Origin: Xanthomonas cassavae CFBP 4642
Lineage (GTDB): Bacteria; Pseudomonadota; Gammaproteobacteria; Xanthomonadales; Xanthomonadaceae
Length of the DNA stretch: 33,075 nt
Assembly: GCF_000454545.1 (NCBI RefSeq)
Contig: NZ_CM002139.1
Location: 655,530 to 688,604, forward strand
Direction: 5' to 3'
In this document: in pieces, positions 32,021-33,075 of the stretch
Layout: each line of letters starts with the position of its first letter
Numbering within the stretch: the first letter of the stretch is position 1
Made by a program: the position numbers and the translations under genes
The notes under the pieces: generated by a model
Databases searched by the model: none
What the model saw: the letters and a program-made list of their open reading frames with translations, nothing else
Told to the model about the DNA's origin: nothing

Positions 32021-32026
32021 TATCAT
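32021..32026 (+). promoter_or_regulatory. -10 element placed for a leaderless purU transcript
   Basis: TATCAT ends 6 nt before the purU ATG, so transcription would begin at or beside the A of the start codon. No ribosome-binding site precedes the ATG. No good -35 is seen. Confidence 0.35.
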
Positions 32027-32032
32027 CGCCCG

Positions 32033-32884
32033 ATGCGCTCCGACTACATCCTCACGCTCTCCTGCCCTGACCGCACCGGTATCGTCTATCGCGTGACCGG
32101 TCTGCTGTTCGATCTGGCCTGCAACATCCTCGACGCGCAGCAATTCGGCGACGACGAAAGCGGCCGCTTCTTCCTGCGGGTGCATTTCAACAAACCGCCC
32201 GGCACCGGGATCGCCACCCTGGAACAGCGGTTCGCTCTGCTCGCCAACGAGTTCCAGATGGCCTGGCAATTGCACGATGCGCGCCGCCGCGCGCGGTTGC
32301 TGGTGTTGGTGAGCAAGCAGGGGCATTGTCTCAACGACCTGTTGTTTCGCATGCACAGCCGGCAACTGCCGGTGGACATCGTGGCCGTGGTCTCCAACCA
32401 TGCCGACTTCGCGCCGCTGGCCGCGTCCTATGGGATTGATTTCCACCACCTGCCGGTCAGTGCAGACACGCGTGCCGCGCAGGAAGCCCAGCTGCTTGCG
32501 CTGGTCCAGGAGCTGCACATCGACCTGGTGGTGCTGGCGCGCTACATGCAGATTCTCTCGCCTGCGCTGTGCCGCGCATTGGCCGGGCGCGCGATCAACA
32601 TCCACCACAGCTTCCTGCCCAGCTTCAAGGGCGCCCAACCGTATCACCAGGCGCACGCGCGCGGGGTCAAGATCATCGGCGCCACCGCCCATTACGTTAC
32701 CGAGGACCTGGACGAAGGCCCGATCATCGAGCAGGACGTCGCCCGCGTGGATCACGCCATGACCCCGCGCGACCTGGTACGCCTGGGCAGCGACACCGAA
32801 TCGCTGGTGCTGGCCCGTGCCGTGCGCCGCCACGTCGAGCATCGCATCGTGCTCAACGGACATCGCACGGTGGTGTTTCGCTGA
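32033..32884 (+). CDS. purU: Formyltetrahydrofolate deformylase (PurU)
   Basis: PurU hydrolyses 10-formyl-THF to THF and formate, balancing one-carbon units and supplying formate for PurT in purine synthesis. The 283-residue protein has an N-terminal ACT domain (YILTLSCPDRTGIVYRVTGL, residues 5-24) and a formyltransferase domain with the catalytic set Asn189, His191 in NIHHSFLPSFKG and Asp in HYVTEDLDEGPIIEQD. Length is normal. The start at 32033 matches the family; the frame continues upstream only as non-family sequence. It seems to be its own transcription unit. Confidence 0.95.
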   Translation: MRSDYILTLSCPDRTGIVYRVTGLLFDLACNILDAQQFGDDESGRFFLRVHFNKPPGTGIATLEQRFALLANEFQMAWQLHDARRRARLLVLVSKQGHCLNDLLFRMHSRQLPVDIVAVVSNHADFAPLAASYGIDFHHLPVSADTRAAQEAQLLALVQELHIDLVVLARYMQILSPALCRALAGRAINIHHSFLPSFKGAQPYHQAHARGVKIIGATAHYVTEDLDEGPIIEQDVARVDHAMTPRDLVRLGSDTESLVLARAVRRHVEHRIVLNGHRTVVFR

Positions 32885-32929
32885 CGACGTGCCCGCCGCC
32901 TGCAGAAGGGTGGGTACCCTCTCGGCCTC

Positions 32930-33013
32930 ATGTTCAAGGCGGGCCAAGAGATGCATCCCTACTCACACAGCGTCGAACATTGCCGCCATCAATACGGGCT
33001 CAGATGCACATGA
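32930..33013 (+). CDS. Possible 27-codon upstream ORF
   Basis: A short frame, MFKAGQEMHPYSHSVEHCRH plus 7 residues, ends with a TGA that overlaps the next gene's ATG by four bases (33010-33013). It has no ribosome-binding site. The overlap could couple its translation to the following exported protein, or be chance. I do not recognise the peptide. Confidence 0.2.
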   Translation: MFKAGQEMHPYSHSVEHCRHQYGLRCT

Positions 33014-33075
33014 ATTTCCCTGCCGCATGGATGTTGGCGCTTGCCTTGGTTACGGCTGATACGCCGGCCTCGGCG
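33010..33075 (+). CDS. Exported protein, N-terminal fragment (cut by window edge)
   Basis: The last 22 codons in the window read MNFPAAWMLALALVTADTPA followed by SA: a short n-region, a hydrophobic core and a likely cleavage site after ASA, so a secreted or periplasmic protein begins here. An in-frame ATG two codons earlier (33004) is an alternative start. The mature part is outside the window and the function is unknown. Confidence 0.5.
   Translation, partial: MNFPAAWMLALALVTADTPASA

Overview
The window is GC-rich, densely coded DNA from a gammaproteobacterium of the Xanthomonas type. The evidence is the overall protein style, a XVIPCD protein (the secretion-signal domain of Xanthomonadaceae type IV effectors), an HpyO-type urate hydroxylase, GTAG-headed REP elements, and several dispersed hairpin repeats that I associate with Xanthomonas intergenic DNA. 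The species cannot be fixed from sequence reading alone.

Positions 1-709 hold the end of an IS5-family element abutting an imperfect palindromic repeat, followed by a gene-free, hairpin-rich stretch. From 710 to about 21,820 nearly everything serves purine breakdown. A minus-strand operon (7342 to 1299) runs allantoate amidohydrolase, PucG, PuuE, HpxZ, UraD, HpyO, UraH. Every junction overlaps, five of them by exactly 4 nt. Further along are HpxY and HpxW, a nucleoside hydrolase, an exported adenosine deaminase, an AzgA-type purine permease, and the Rieske pair HpxD/HpxE with a divergent LysR regulator (HpxR-like). A LysR/hydrolase pair and a solitary GvpU-like gene interrupt this set at 7550-10368.

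Read together the genes give a nearly complete route: purine nucleoside to free base (nucleoside hydrolase, adenosine deaminase, permease), hypoxanthine to xanthine (HpxDE), urate to 5-hydroxyisourate (HpyO), then UraH, UraD, PuuE, allantoate amidohydrolase, PucG, and finally oxalurate to oxamate to oxalate (HpxY with HpxZ, then HpxW). No xanthine dehydrogenase is seen in the window. The most striking regulatory signal is a 45-bp promoter block shared in register by the allantoate-amidohydrolase operon and hpxDE. It carries an interrupted palindrome centred about 65 bp upstream of each inferred transcription start, as expected for a LysR-type activator. HpxR, encoded beside one copy, is the obvious candidate.

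From 21,700 on the content is mixed: a perfect 190-bp tandem duplication that copies the 3' end of hpxR, TatD, a MerR/SoxR-type operator in front of a decayed small gene, a LysR/MFS divergent pair, a MerR/exported-hydrolase divergent pair, a class II-like sirtuin, an old yellow enzyme, a beta-hydroxyacid dehydrogenase, an orphan XVIPCD protein, PurU, and the first codons of an exported protein cut by the window edge.
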